The notes: a model not told the origin generated them from the sequence alone. Numbered from the stretch's first letter, positions 26,255-34,856 are shown. The stretch: 64,000 nt of DNA from Actinomadura sp. K4S16 (GCF_008327685.1 NZ_BDDE01000010.1:1240001-1304000); one strand, 5' to 3'. Numbers and translations: made by a program.

Positions 26255-26830
26255 TCAGCCGAGTTCGGCCCGCACCGTCCCGGCCACCACCCCGGCCGTC
26301 ACCTCCAGCGGCCGGACGTCGTGCGCCGTCCGGCTGAGCACGAGCGCGCCCTCGAAGGCACTCAGCACGTAGGTGGCCAGATCCCTCGCGCGCTCCTCCG
26401 CGATCCCGGCGCCCGCCAGCCTCCGCGCGAGCGAGAGCTCCCATGACGCGAACACCTCCGCGCACGCGTGCCGCAGCGGCTCGCTCGTGCTGGCGACCTC
26501 CAGCGCCACGGTCGCGATCGGGCAGCCGTCGCCCCAGTCCGACTTCTGCAACGCCTCCGCGCTCAACCGGAACATGTCGAGGACCGACTGCCCCAGATCA
26601 CGGTCGGCCCCCTCGAAGACGAGGTCGAACAGGCGCAGGTACCGGTCGCCCGAATGCCGCACCGCCTCGGCCCCCAGCTGCTCCTTCCCGCCGGGGAAGA
26701 AGTGGTAGAGCGACCCCCACGGCGCGCCGCCGGCAGCGGTGATCTGCTTGAGCCCCGTCCCCGAGTACCCCTGCTCGCGGAACAGCTGGGCACTGGCCTC
26801 CAACAGCCGGGTCCGTGTATCGCGCGTCAT
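26255..26830 (-). CDS. TetR family regulator (divergent from crotonase)
   Basis: This 191-residue regulator has an N-terminal HTH (GYSGTGLKQITAAGGAPWGS, about residues 22-41, then LYHFFPGGKEQL). The C-terminal part resembles the TetR_C LmrA/YxaF-like group (DWGDGCPIATVALE). The start is ATG 26830; a GTG three codons earlier is possible. It is divergent from the crotonase gene, with palindromes between them, so it likely represses both. Confidence 0.88.
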   Translation of the reverse strand: MTRDTRTRLLEASAQLFREQGYSGTGLKQITAAGGAPWGSLYHFFPGGKEQLGAEAVRHSGDRYLRLFDLVFEGADRDLGQSVLDMFRLSAEALQKSDWGDGCPIATVALEVASTSEPLRHACAEVFASWELSLARRLAGAGIAEERARDLATYVLSAFEGALVLSRTAHDVRPLEVTAGVVAGTVRAELG

Positions 26831-26857
26831 GCCCGACACCCTAGCCGTTGCCCTCGC

Positions 26858-26895
26858 TAGATCGATCTATCTAGTATGACGATCGATCTAGATAG
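26858..26895. promoter_or_regulatory. Palindromic operators between tetR and crotonase genes
   Basis: TAGATCGATCTA (26858-26869) is a perfect palindrome. CTATCTAG (26867-26874) and CTAGATAG (26888-26895) form a further inverted repeat, and ATCTAGAT (26886-26893) is palindromic. The AT-rich 38 bp lie between the divergent starts at 26830 and 26907 and are the likely TetR binding region. Confidence 0.65.
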
Positions 26896-26906
26896 GGAGT
26901 CGCCTC

Positions 26907-27611
26907 ATGACCGTGCTGACCGAACGCCGGGGACCCGTCCACGTCATCACCCTCGACCGCCCGTCCCGCCGCAACGCGGTCGACGGCCCGACCGCCCGGC
27001 GGCTGGCCGAGGCCGTCCGCGACTTCGAGGAGGGCGACGCGAAGGTCGCCGTGCTGACCGGAGCCGGCGGCGCGTTCTGCGCGGGCAACGACCTGAAGGC
27101 GATGGCCGCGGGCGACTTCCCCGCCCCGACCCCCGACGGCCCGCCCCCGATGGCGGTCACGCGCACCCGCCCGTCCAAGCCGGTGATCGCGGCGATCGAG
27201 GGCTACTGCTTCGGCGGCGGCTTCGAACTGGCCCTGTGGTGCGACCTGCGCGTGGCCTCGGAGACCGCCGAGTTCGGCCTGCTCAACTTCGAGCACGGCC
27301 TCCCGTCCCTGGATGGCGCGACCGTCCGCCTCCCCCGCCTGATAGGCCCGGCACGCGCCCTGGAGGCCGTCCTGACCGCCCGCCGGATCACCGCCAGGGA
27401 AGCCGCGGACTGGGGCTTGCTGACAACCCTCACCCCACCCGGCGAGGCCTTGCAGACAGCCCAGACCATGGCCGACCGGATAGCGTCCCTCCCCGCCCCC
27501 GCCCTCCAAGCAGCCCGAGCCTCACTACTGACCCAGGAAACCCTCCCCGAGCCCAAGGCCCTGAGAAACGAAATGACCCTCGCCCTAGCGGCGCTGCCCA
27601 GTCCCACATAG
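26907..27611 (+). CDS. Enoyl-CoA hydratase/isomerase family protein
   Basis: This is a crotonase-fold enzyme of 234 residues acting on acyl-CoA thioesters. Oxyanion-hole segments are CAGNDLKAM (about residue 58) and CFGGGFELAL (about residue 100). NFEHGLPSLDGATVRLPRLIG is the next conserved region and carries a Glu and an Asp that could be catalytic. The exact reaction (hydratase, isomerase or hydrolase) cannot be told. The start ATG 26907 has GGGAG upstream. It is controlled by the divergent TetR gene (inference). Confidence 0.9.
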   Translation: MTVLTERRGPVHVITLDRPSRRNAVDGPTARRLAEAVRDFEEGDAKVAVLTGAGGAFCAGNDLKAMAAGDFPAPTPDGPPPMAVTRTRPSKPVIAAIEGYCFGGGFELALWCDLRVASETAEFGLLNFEHGLPSLDGATVRLPRLIGPARALEAVLTARRITAREAADWGLLTTLTPPGEALQTAQTMADRIASLPAPALQAARASLLTQETLPEPKALRNEMTLALAALPSPT

Positions 27612-27618
27612 ACCGCAA

Positions 27619-27648
27619 GGCCCCCACCCGCCGAAGCGGACGAGGGCC
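27619..27648. terminator. Hairpin between convergent genes
   Basis: GGCCC (27619-27623) pairs with GGGCC (27644-27648), and an inner CCGC pairs with GCGG. It lies eight bases after the crotonase stop, between it and the convergent Rpn gene. There is no T-tract, so its terminator role is tentative. Confidence 0.45.
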
Positions 27649-27675
27649 CAGAGCAGAGCTATGCGCCGAACGAGA

Positions 27676-28545
27676 TCACTCGTCGTCCCGCCCAAAGATC
27701 TCCGCGGCGGTCTGAACGGTGAGCGACCGCTCCAGCCACGCGTCCAGCCGCGCCGTGTCGGTGCACCCGAGGACCCGCTCCCGCTCCTCCTGACTCACCC
27801 CGATGCCCCGATTCTCTAGATTCCTGATCACGGCAAGGGCCAGCCCCTTGGCCTCCCCCTTGACTGCTGCGCGGGCCAGGAAGGAGTCGTAGTAGGGCGA
27901 CTCGGTTTGCATCATGATCTCCAGGGTCTTGCGTGCCGCCTCGGGTAGGACTGCCTGCACGTACTCATAGTAACGATGGGCGTGTTCCTCGTCGGTCTCT
28001 GCCAGCTTGTTCGCGCCGTCGAAGGCGCTTCGCAGGACGTTGGCCTGGTGTTCGCCCGTGCCGTGGAATAACGCGGATAGGACGCCCATGGCGGGGTCGG
28101 CGGCGATCTGGGAGCCGTCCTTCATGAGCGGGACGTGTTCAGGCCCCAGGACCAGCGGGGTGAGGGTGTGCCCGGGGTGGCCGGTGTCGATCCGGATTCC
28201 GCACCACTGGGCGACCGCGGGGTCCGGGGCGATCACGAGGAGGACGGTGGGGCAGCGCTGGCGGTTGCGGAGGGTCGCGAGGTAGAGCGGCCACGTCCAG
28301 CGCTTGTCCTCGGCTCTCTTGCGCTGGATCTCGACCACCACGCCCGTCCGGCCGCGGGTTGTTTCGAGGACGATCGCCGCGTCGGCGGTGTACTCCTTCG
28401 TCTTGAGGTCGGTGAAGGACTCTGAGACGTCCCTGGCCTGCCGGACTTCGGCGAGGGGGACGCCCATCTCGGTGAGCAGTTCCGCGGCGAGCATGGGGGA
28501 CCAGCGGAACAGCTCTGCCGAGACGTCGTGCTCCTGTGTCGGCAT
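27676..28545 (-). CDS. Rpn-like PD-(D/E)XK nuclease-fold protein
   Basis: This 289-residue protein has the layout of the Rpn/YhgA-like family, PD-(D/E)XK nucleases once annotated as transposases and known to promote recombination. Its active-site region is KEYTADAAIVLE (Asp) followed by GVVVEIQRK (Glu-x-Gln/Lys). The C-terminal part contains the helical region with RYYEYVQAVLPEAARKTLE and a tail (VIRNLENRGIGVSQEE) that fits the same family. Such genes are common in actinomycetes, often in many copies. The role may be genome defence or recombination; I cannot choose. Confidence 0.75.
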   Translation of the reverse strand: MPTQEHDVSAELFRWSPMLAAELLTEMGVPLAEVRQARDVSESFTDLKTKEYTADAAIVLETTRGRTGVVVEIQRKRAEDKRWTWPLYLATLRNRQRCPTVLLVIAPDPAVAQWCGIRIDTGHPGHTLTPLVLGPEHVPLMKDGSQIAADPAMGVLSALFHGTGEHQANVLRSAFDGANKLAETDEEHAHRYYEYVQAVLPEAARKTLEIMMQTESPYYDSFLARAAVKGEAKGLALAVIRNLENRGIGVSQEERERVLGCTDTARLDAWLERSLTVQTAAEIFGRDDE

Positions 28546-28687
28546 GCGTTCGACACTATGAGCGATCGAATGATCACAATGAGTATTCGCCGAATTGTTC
28601 GACGATTGTGGCCCAGGTCACATTCCATACCCGGGCGTACTTGGCGAATTCGTGGGGGCGTCTTGCGTGCGGTCCGGGGCTGAACGC

Positions 28688-28708
28688 TAGTCTGGACACG
28701 TGTCCAGA
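28688..28708 (+). promoter_or_regulatory. Operator and -10 box overlapping the ALDH start codon
   Basis: TCTGGACACGTGTCCAGA (28691-28708) is a perfect 18-bp palindrome sharing its 12-bp core with the site in the tetR promoter at 24074. The -10-like TAGTCT (28688-28693) ends six bases before GTG 28700, which suggests a leaderless mRNA whose first base is the start codon. Repressor bound here would block both promoter and start point. Confidence 0.75.
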
Positions 28709-30160
28709 ACAACCGATCGCTTGCTTCTGCTGGACGGGCGGCTCGTCCCCGGGGCGGGCGGCGCCTTCGAGACGATCAATCCCGCGACCGAGGAGGTGCT
28801 CGGCACCGCCGCCGATGCCTCCGCCGACGACATGGACCGGGCGATCGCGGCGGCCCGCCGCGCGTTCGACGAGACCGGCTGGGCGACCGACCACGCCTTC
28901 CGCGCGCGGTGCCTGCGGCAGCTCCGGGAGGGCCTGCGACGGCGCGCCGACGAGCTGCGCGAACTCACGATCAAGGAGGTGGGCGCGCCGCGGTTCCTGA
29001 CGTACGGGGCCCAGTTGGACGCGCCCGTCGACGACCTCGGATGGTTCGCCGACCTGGTCGAGGGCTACGCCTGGGAGCAGGACCTCGGGCGGGCGGAGCC
29101 GATGGGGATGCCCAGCCACCGGCGGGTCGTCCGGGAGGCGGCGGGCGTCGTCGGCGCGATCACCCCGTGGAACTTCCCGCACCAGATCAACCTCGCCAAA
29201 CTGGGTCCGGCGCTGGCGGCGGGGAACACGGTGGTCCTGAAGCCGGCGCCCGACACGCCCTGGTGCGCGGCGGTGGTCGGCGAGGTCATCGCGAACGACA
29301 CCGACATCCCGCCGGGCGTGGTCAACGTGGTCACCTCGTCGGATCACGCGCTGGGCGCCCATCTCGCCCAGGACCCTCGCGTCGACCTGGTCTCCTTCAC
29401 CGGGTCCACCGCGACGGGCCGGAACGTGATGACGAGCGCTGCCGCGACGCTCAAGCGGGTGTTCCTGGAGCTCGGCGGCAAGTCGGCGTTCATCGTGCTG
29501 GACGACGCCGACCTGCGGGCGGCGTGCTCGTACGCGGCGTTCGCCGGGGTCGCCCATGCCGGGCAGGGATGCGCGATCACGACCCGGATCCTCGTCCCGC
29601 GCGAGCGCCACGACGAGGCCGTCGAGATCACCGCCGGGGCGCTGGCGAAGCTCGGCGCCGGGGACCCGCAGGACGACCGGACGATCTGCGGCCCGGTCAT
29701 CTCGGCGCGGCAGCGCGAGCGGATCGAGGGCTACCTGGAGCTGGCCGTCAAGGACGGTGGCGCGTTCGCGTGCGGCGGCGGCCGTCCGGAGGGCCGGGAC
29801 AAGGGCTTCTGGATCGAGCCGACGCTGATCACAGGGCTGACCAACGACTCCCGCTCGGCGCGGGAGGAGATCTTCGGGCCGGTGCTGGTGATCCTGCCGC
29901 ATGACGGCGACGACGACGCGGTGCGGATCGCGAACGACTCGCCGTACGGGCTGTCGGGCGCGGTGCACGGCGGCGACGCCGAGCGGGCGCGCGCGGTCGC
30001 GAAGAGGCTGCGCACCGGGACGGTCAGCGTGAACGGCGGCGTCTGGTACGGCGCGGACGTCCCGTTCGGCGGCTACAAGCAGTCGGGCATCGGCCGGGAG
30101 ATGGGCGTGGCCGGGTTCGAGGAGTACCTGGAGACCAAGGCGATCGCGGAGGGCGTATGA
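28700..30160 (+). CDS. Aldehyde dehydrogenase family protein
   Basis: This NAD(P)-dependent enzyme oxidises an aldehyde to the acid. It has 486 residues with ITPWNFPHQINLAK (cofactor region, about residue 155), FTGSTATGRNV, catalytic Glu in FLELGGKSAF (about 257) and nucleophile Cys in GQGCAITTR (about 291). EEIFGPVLVI is near the C-terminus. The GTG start lies within the shared TetR operator. Its stop overlaps the next gene by four bases (ATGA). The substrate may be a product of the P450 operon under the same operator (inference). Confidence 0.93.
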   Translation: MSRTTDRLLLLDGRLVPGAGGAFETINPATEEVLGTAADASADDMDRAIAAARRAFDETGWATDHAFRARCLRQLREGLRRRADELRELTIKEVGAPRFLTYGAQLDAPVDDLGWFADLVEGYAWEQDLGRAEPMGMPSHRRVVREAAGVVGAITPWNFPHQINLAKLGPALAAGNTVVLKPAPDTPWCAAVVGEVIANDTDIPPGVVNVVTSSDHALGAHLAQDPRVDLVSFTGSTATGRNVMTSAAATLKRVFLELGGKSAFIVLDDADLRAACSYAAFAGVAHAGQGCAITTRILVPRERHDEAVEITAGALAKLGAGDPQDDRTICGPVISARQRERIEGYLELAVKDGGAFACGGGRPEGRDKGFWIEPTLITGLTNDSRSAREEIFGPVLVILPHDGDDDAVRIANDSPYGLSGAVHGGDAERARAVAKRLRTGTVSVNGGVWYGADVPFGGYKQSGIGREMGVAGFEEYLETKAIAEGV

Positions 30161-30891
30161 GGTTCGAGGGGAAGGTCGCGGTCGTCACCGGGGCCGCGCA
30201 GGGAATCGGCGAGGCGTACGCGCGGGCGCTGGCCTCCGAGGGCGCCCAGGTGGTGATCGCGGACGTCGATGAGCGCGGGCGGGACGTCGCGGACGAGATC
30301 AAGGGCCTGTTCGTGCGGACGGACGTGTCCGACCCCGCGTCCGTCGAGGCCATGGCGGAGAAGGCCGTGGAGCGGTTCGGCGGGATCGACCATCTCGTCA
30401 ACAACGCCGCCATCTTCGGGACGATGAAGCTGGACTTCCTCTTCACCGTCGACTGGGACTACTACAAGAAGTTCATGTCGGTGAACATGGACGGCGCGCT
30501 GCTGTGCGCGCGCGCCTGCTACCCCCACATGCAGGCGCGGGGCGGCGGCTCCATCGTCAACCAGTCGTCCACGGCGGCGTGGCAGTATTCGGGCTTCTAC
30601 GGGCTGGCGAAGGTCGGCGTCAACGGGCTCACGCAGCAGCTCGCGCACGAGCTGGGCGGCATGAACATCCGCGTGAACGCGATCGCGCCGGGCCCGATCG
30701 ACACCGAGGCCAACCGGACGGTCGTGCCGGGCAACATGTCGCAGAAGATCGTCCGGGACAAGATGGCGCTCAAGCGGATGGGGTCGCCCGAGGACCTCGT
30801 GGGCGCGTGCCTGTTCCTGCTGTCGGACGACGCAGCGTGGATCACCGGCCAGATCATCAACGTGGACGGCGGCGAGGTGTTCCGCGCATGA
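30157..30891 (+). CDS. SDR family oxidoreductase
   Basis: This 244-residue short-chain dehydrogenase has the NAD-binding motif GAAQGIGE (about residue 12) with acidic IADVDE after the second strand, which favours NAD. NNAA is near residue 87. Catalytic Ser is in NQSST and the YxxxK motif is YGLAK. It resembles the FabG-like alcohol dehydrogenases. It overlaps both neighbours by ATGA, so four enzymes here are made from one message. Confidence 0.92.
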   Translation: MRFEGKVAVVTGAAQGIGEAYARALASEGAQVVIADVDERGRDVADEIKGLFVRTDVSDPASVEAMAEKAVERFGGIDHLVNNAAIFGTMKLDFLFTVDWDYYKKFMSVNMDGALLCARACYPHMQARGGGSIVNQSSTAAWQYSGFYGLAKVGVNGLTQQLAHELGGMNIRVNAIAPGPIDTEANRTVVPGNMSQKIVRDKMALKRMGSPEDLVGACLFLLSDDAAWITGQIINVDGGEVFRA

Positions 30892-31775
30892 GCGATGCGG
30901 ACGGGGAGGCGCACTTCCCCCCGGAGGGCGAGCGCATGGCGGTCGGCTTCGTCGGGCTCGGCCAGATGGGTGCGCCGATGGCGGCCCACCTGGCCGGCGA
31001 CGGCCTGGTCGTGTACGACGCGCGGGCCGAGGCGGTGGCGCCGTTGGTGAAGGCGGGCGCGCGGGCGGCCAGGAGCGTCGCGGAGGTCGCCGCGCGCTGC
31101 GACCTGGTGTCGGTCATGGTCCGGGACGACGCCCAGGTGATGGAGGTCGGCGAGGAGGTGCTGGCGAGCGCCCGCCCGGGCACGGTCCTCGCGATCCACT
31201 CGACGATCCGCGCGCGGACCGCCGAGGACCTGGCCTCACGGGCGCGGCGGTACGGGATCGAGGTGGTGGACGCGCCGGTGAGCGGCGGGTTCATGGGGGC
31301 GAGCGCGGGCAGCCTCGCGGTGATGGTCGGCGGGACGCAGGAGGCGTTCGACCGCTGCCGCGAGCCGTTCGGCGCCTGGGCGGACCTCGTCCTGCACATG
31401 GGGCCGGTCGGCGCGGGCACCCGCACGAAGCTGGCCCGCAACATGCTGCACTTCATCTCGTTCACCGCCGCCGCCGAGGCGCAGCGGCTCGCGGAGGCGG
31501 CCGGGGTGTCGCTGCGCAAGCTCGGGCGGGTCGTCCGGCACACCGACGCGATCACCGGCGGCGCCGGTTCGATCATGCTGCGGCCGACGACCGCGCCGCT
31601 GGAGCCGGACGACGACCTGTACGACATCCTGCGGCACACGCGGGACCTCGGCGAGAAGGACCTCTCCCTCGCGCTGGAGCTGGCGGACGAACTGGGCGTC
31701 GACACCCCGCTCGCCCGGATCGCACTCGAACGCTTCGGCGCGGGGTTGGGGCTGGTGGGAGAGGCCAATGAGTGA
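30888..31775 (+). CDS. 3-hydroxyisobutyrate dehydrogenase-like NAD-binding oxidoreductase
   Basis: This beta-hydroxyacid dehydrogenase has 295 residues. After a short N-terminal tail the Rossmann motif is GFVGLGQMGAPMAAHL. The substrate-binding signature DAPVSGGFMGASAG and the catalytic Lys region GAGTRTKLARNML are present. ATG 30888 overlaps the SDR stop. The true substrate is unknown; related enzymes reduce or oxidise 3-hydroxyacids. Its last eight bases overlap the following CMD gene. Confidence 0.88.
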   Translation: MSDADGEAHFPPEGERMAVGFVGLGQMGAPMAAHLAGDGLVVYDARAEAVAPLVKAGARAARSVAEVAARCDLVSVMVRDDAQVMEVGEEVLASARPGTVLAIHSTIRARTAEDLASRARRYGIEVVDAPVSGGFMGASAGSLAVMVGGTQEAFDRCREPFGAWADLVLHMGPVGAGTRTKLARNMLHFISFTAAAEAQRLAEAAGVSLRKLGRVVRHTDAITGGAGSIMLRPTTAPLEPDDDLYDILRHTRDLGEKDLSLALELADELGVDTPLARIALERFGAGLGLVGEANE

Positions 31776-32265
31776 GCGAAGCGAGTCGGGGGGTGTGGGG
31801 GGTCGTCCCCCCACAGACGACGCGAGTGAGCGAAGCGAGTCGGCGGGTGTGGGAGGTCGTCCCCCCACAGACGACGCGAGTGAGCGCGGTGAACCGGTGG
31901 GGCGCCGTGAGCGTGGGTTGGAGATGATGCGGCAGGTCTATGGCTGGGAGGTCTCGGACGGGCCCGGTGACTTCTTCGGTATCACCGTCGAGCACCTCTT
32001 CGGGGAGATCTGGACGCGTCCCGGGTTGAGCATGCGCGACCGGCGGCTCCTCCTCATCGGGGTGCTCGCCGGGCAGGGGCTGAACGACGTCCTCGACATC
32101 CAGATCCCGGCGGCGCTGGGCAACGGGGAGCTGTCGCCGGACGAGCTGCGCGAGATCGGCGTCTTCCTGACCCACTACGTCGGCTGGCCGCTCGGCTCGA
32201 AGCTGTGCGTCCAGATCGACACGCTGATCGCCAGGCACGAGAAGCGCGCGCGGCGGGACGGTTAG
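31768..32265 (+). CDS. Carboxymuconolactone decarboxylase (CMD) family protein with repeat-derived N-terminus
   Basis: The conserved CMD part starts near residue 47 (RRERGLEMMRQVYGWEV) and includes RDRRLLLIGVLAGQG and ELREIGVFLTHYVGWP. It lacks the CxxC of AhpD-like peroxidases and is closer to the decarboxylase-like group. The first 45 residues are two copies of an 18-residue unit, SERSESGGVGGRPPTDDA and its near twin, encoded by a tandem DNA repeat that seems to have been captured into the gene. The original start may be internal, for example near GTG or ATG around 31890-31925. It is the last gene of the ALDH operon. Confidence 0.82.
   Translation: MSERSESGGVGGRPPTDDASERSESAGVGGRPPTDDASERGEPVGRRERGLEMMRQVYGWEVSDGPGDFFGITVEHLFGEIWTRPGLSMRDRRLLLIGVLAGQGLNDVLDIQIPAALGNGELSPDELREIGVFLTHYVGWPLGSKLCVQIDTLIARHEKRARRDG
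31771..31878 (+). repeat. Two 54-bp tandem units with G/C hairpins, in frame
   Basis: The unit starts AGTGAGCGAAGCGAGTCGG and contains TGGGGGGTCGTCCCCCCA (31796-31813). The second copy has TGGGAGGTCGTCCCCCCA (31850-31867). A third unit begins and breaks off. The 18-bp hairpin core of the first copy also occurs, base for base on the minus strand, near the end of leuC (40634-40651). Confidence 0.85.
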
Positions 32266-32834
32266 CAGAGCCGCGGGGACGGGGCGGGCATCAGCATCGG
32301 CCCGGTCACCCGGAACCGTTCGACACCCTGGCGGGTGAGGCTGACGCGCAGGTCGATCCAGCCGGACCGGCCGGCCTCGGCGCAGTCCGGGGCGCCGCGC
32401 CGCGGGAAGTGCAGGTCGCCCACGGACAGCTTCGCGCCGCGCACGTGCACCGGCAGCAGGAGGCGCGACCCGGCGGCGAGCGGTGCGATGAGGCATCCGC
32501 CGACGTCGCGGCCGCGCGCGTCGCCGGGCACGGCCACCGGGTCGGACGGCGCGCAGCCGATGATCCCGGGGTGGCCGCCGGCGTCGCGGCCGCCTCCGGG
32601 GCGTCCGACGGCGAGCACGTCCACCACGATCACGTCACCGGGCTCCGCGCCGACGACGACGAGCGGACCGCAGAGCAGAGCGCCGCCGCCGGGCTCGCGG
32701 CCGGGGCACTCCATCCGGACGGAGCCGCCCGTGATGACCTCCGCGACGCCCGCGATGTCGGGGTGCCAGTGGGAGTGTCCGAGAACATCCCGCATCCCGG
32801 GGTCGTCGAGGTCGAACACGGCTGGTGAGGGCAT
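32262..32834 (-). CDS. Shortened formamidase/acetamidase-like protein
   Basis: The 190-residue product looks like a compacted FmdA/AmdA protein. HSHWHPDIAGVAEVITGGSV matches the start of the family, GDVIVVDVLAVG and GGHPGIIGCAPS match its middle, and GGCLIAPLAAGSRLLLPVHV and AKLSVGDLH match later blocks. Full-length enzymes have about 400 residues, so large internal segments are missing, though the frame is intact. Whether it still hydrolyses amides is doubtful. AAGGAG lies upstream of ATG 32834. Its stop overlaps the CMD stop. Confidence 0.7.
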   Translation of the reverse strand: MPSPAVFDLDDPGMRDVLGHSHWHPDIAGVAEVITGGSVRMECPGREPGGGALLCGPLVVVGAEPGDVIVVDVLAVGRPGGGRDAGGHPGIIGCAPSDPVAVPGDARGRDVGGCLIAPLAAGSRLLLPVHVRGAKLSVGDLHFPRRGAPDCAEAGRSGWIDLRVSLTRQGVERFRVTGPMLMPAPSPRLC

Positions 32835-32993
32835 CGGGCAGCGCTCCTTCCGGCAGGGATCAGGCGGTGGTCCGATCGTGGCGGGCCGCTGTTTCCGGAC
32901 GGTTTCGGTGTGCTGACGCTCGCGTAAGACGGCCATCACCGGAAATCCCGCGGCACATGGGAACCGGGCGGCGGACGCGAGCGTCCAACGTCC

Positions 32994-34856
32994 ATGCGTG
33001 GGCGCATCTTCTTCCCGGCCGCGACGACGCTCCTGCTGGCCACGACCGCCGGGTGCACCTCGCCAGGAGGGGGCCCCGACCGGATCCCCGAGAGGCCGCC
33101 GGTGCGGCTCGTCGCCTATGACGACTGTGAAGCGCTCCACGACGAGTTGCGCCGCGCCACCCTGGACAAGGTCGGCCCGTACGGGCTCAGCGCCGTGCCC
33201 CGCGACGGCGTCGCAGCGCTCGGCAAGGCTCCGATGGCCGGCGGGGCGCCCGGGGAGTCCAGGTCCTCCGCGCCCGCTCCCGAGCACTCCGCCACGAACT
33301 CGCACGAGCCGGGCGCGGACGAGCCCGACCAGGTGAAGACCGACGGCCGCAGGATCGTCGCGTTCGCGCAGGGAAGGCTCAGGGTCATCGACCCGGTGTC
33401 GCGCAAGGTGACGCACACGCTGAAGATCCCGGAGGGCACCCGGTACGACACCGGGGAGCTGCTGCTGAGCGGTGACCGTGTGCTCGTGCTGACACGGCAG
33501 ACGAGGGCCTTCGCCCCCAGAGGGACGGTGCCGGGCGCCGCGGACCCGGGGCCCCTGCCGATGCAGATCAGCCGCCTGACCCTGGTCGATCTGTCCGGGA
33601 AGCCGAAGGTCGTCGGGACGATGACGGCCGGCGCCGACTACCTGGACGCCCGGCAGACCGGCTCAACGGTCCGGGTGGTGGTGAGGTCGGAGCCGCGCAT
33701 CTACTTCCCGGGCGGCAACGGCCTGAAGAAGTCCACCGAGGCGAACCGGGAGGCGGTGCTGAAGTCCCCGCTCGACGCCTGGCTGCCGTCCTTCGAGATC
33801 GAGGGCGGCCGGACGTACCGGACCCCGTGCGACCAGGTCAGCCGCCCGGCCTCGGGCGCGGGTTCCTCGATGCTGACCGTGCTGACGTTCGATCTGGCGA
33901 AGGGCCTCGCCGACCCGCTGCCGGTCGCGGTGGCCGCCGACGGCTCGACCGTCTACGGCAACGGGAAGAGCCTCTACGTCACCGGCTCGCCCTCGGCGCT
34001 CTACGCGTCGCCGCGCAAGAAGGCGGTCGAGCCGCGCACGGACGTCCACAAGTTCGACGTCGGAGGTGCCGGACGCCCCCGGTATGCGGCCTCCGGGTCG
34101 GTGAAAGGCTCCCTGCTCAACCAGTACTCGATGTCGGAGCATGAAGGCTACCTCCGCCTCGCCACGACGTCCGGCACCTTCGAACCCGGCGACAGGGCGT
34201 CGCAGAGCTCGGTGTACGTCCTGGCCCAGCACGGCTCCCGCCTCGACCAGGTCGGGCGGCTCGACGGCCTCGGCAAGGGCGAGCGCATCCACTCCGTCCG
34301 GTTCATGGGCGCCACCGCCTACGTGGTGACGTTCCGGCAGACCGACCCCCTGTACGTCGTCGACCTCAAGGACCCCCGGCACCCCCGCGCCACCGGCGAA
34401 CTAAAGATCAACGGCTACTCGGCGTACCTGCATCCCACGGCGGACGGGAAGCTGCTCGGCGTGGGGCAGGACGCCGACCCCTCCGGCCGGACGAGCGGCC
34501 TCCAGGTCTCCCTCTTCGACGTCTCCGGCAAGCCCCGCCGGATCGGCGCCTACAGGCTCCCCGGGTCGAACTCGCAGACGGAGTTCGACCCGCACGCGTT
34601 CCTGTACTGGCCGAAGACCGGTCTCACGGTCATCCCGGTGGCGCTGCGGGACGGCGGCGCGCCCCGGGCCCTCGCCCTCAAGGTGACCGGTGCCGACATC
34701 ACCGAGGCCGGGTCCGTCCGGCACCCGGGCGAGCTCCAGGGCGGCGTCAGCCGATCGCTCGTCATCGGCGGCACCCTCTGGACGTTCTCAGCCGACGGCG
34801 CGCACGCCGTCGACGCGTCCACCCTCAAGGGCGGCGACTGGCTCCCCTACGACTGA
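32994..34856 (+). CDS. Beta-propeller domain lipoprotein
   Basis: This 620-residue secreted lipoprotein has an N-terminal signal FFPAATTLLLATTAGC ending in the lipid-attachment cysteine. The rest resembles the Beta_propel (PF09826-type) family. Evidence is a CDEPDQVK-like entry (GADEPDQVKTDGRRIVAF), then repeated four-stranded blade-like segments such as RLRVIDPVSRKV, LVDLSGKPKVVG, LYVVDLKDPRHPRATGEL and SLFDVSGKPRRIG. EFDPHAFLYWP near residue 530 is a family hallmark. The function is unknown; it is probably at the outer face of the membrane. Confidence 0.88.
   Translation: MRGRIFFPAATTLLLATTAGCTSPGGGPDRIPERPPVRLVAYDDCEALHDELRRATLDKVGPYGLSAVPRDGVAALGKAPMAGGAPGESRSSAPAPEHSATNSHEPGADEPDQVKTDGRRIVAFAQGRLRVIDPVSRKVTHTLKIPEGTRYDTGELLLSGDRVLVLTRQTRAFAPRGTVPGAADPGPLPMQISRLTLVDLSGKPKVVGTMTAGADYLDARQTGSTVRVVVRSEPRIYFPGGNGLKKSTEANREAVLKSPLDAWLPSFEIEGGRTYRTPCDQVSRPASGAGSSMLTVLTFDLAKGLADPLPVAVAADGSTVYGNGKSLYVTGSPSALYASPRKKAVEPRTDVHKFDVGGAGRPRYAASGSVKGSLLNQYSMSEHEGYLRLATTSGTFEPGDRASQSSVYVLAQHGSRLDQVGRLDGLGKGERIHSVRFMGATAYVVTFRQTDPLYVVDLKDPRHPRATGELKINGYSAYLHPTADGKLLGVGQDADPSGRTSGLQVSLFDVSGKPRRIGAYRLPGSNSQTEFDPHAFLYWPKTGLTVIPVALRDGGAPRALALKVTGADITEAGSVRHPGELQGGVSRSLVIGGTLWTFSADGAHAVDASTLKGGDWLPYD

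Noticed and set aside
27676..28545. Active transposon carrying the Rpn-like gene
   Set aside because: No terminal inverted repeats or target duplications were found around it; the family is a nuclease, not a transposase in the strict sense.
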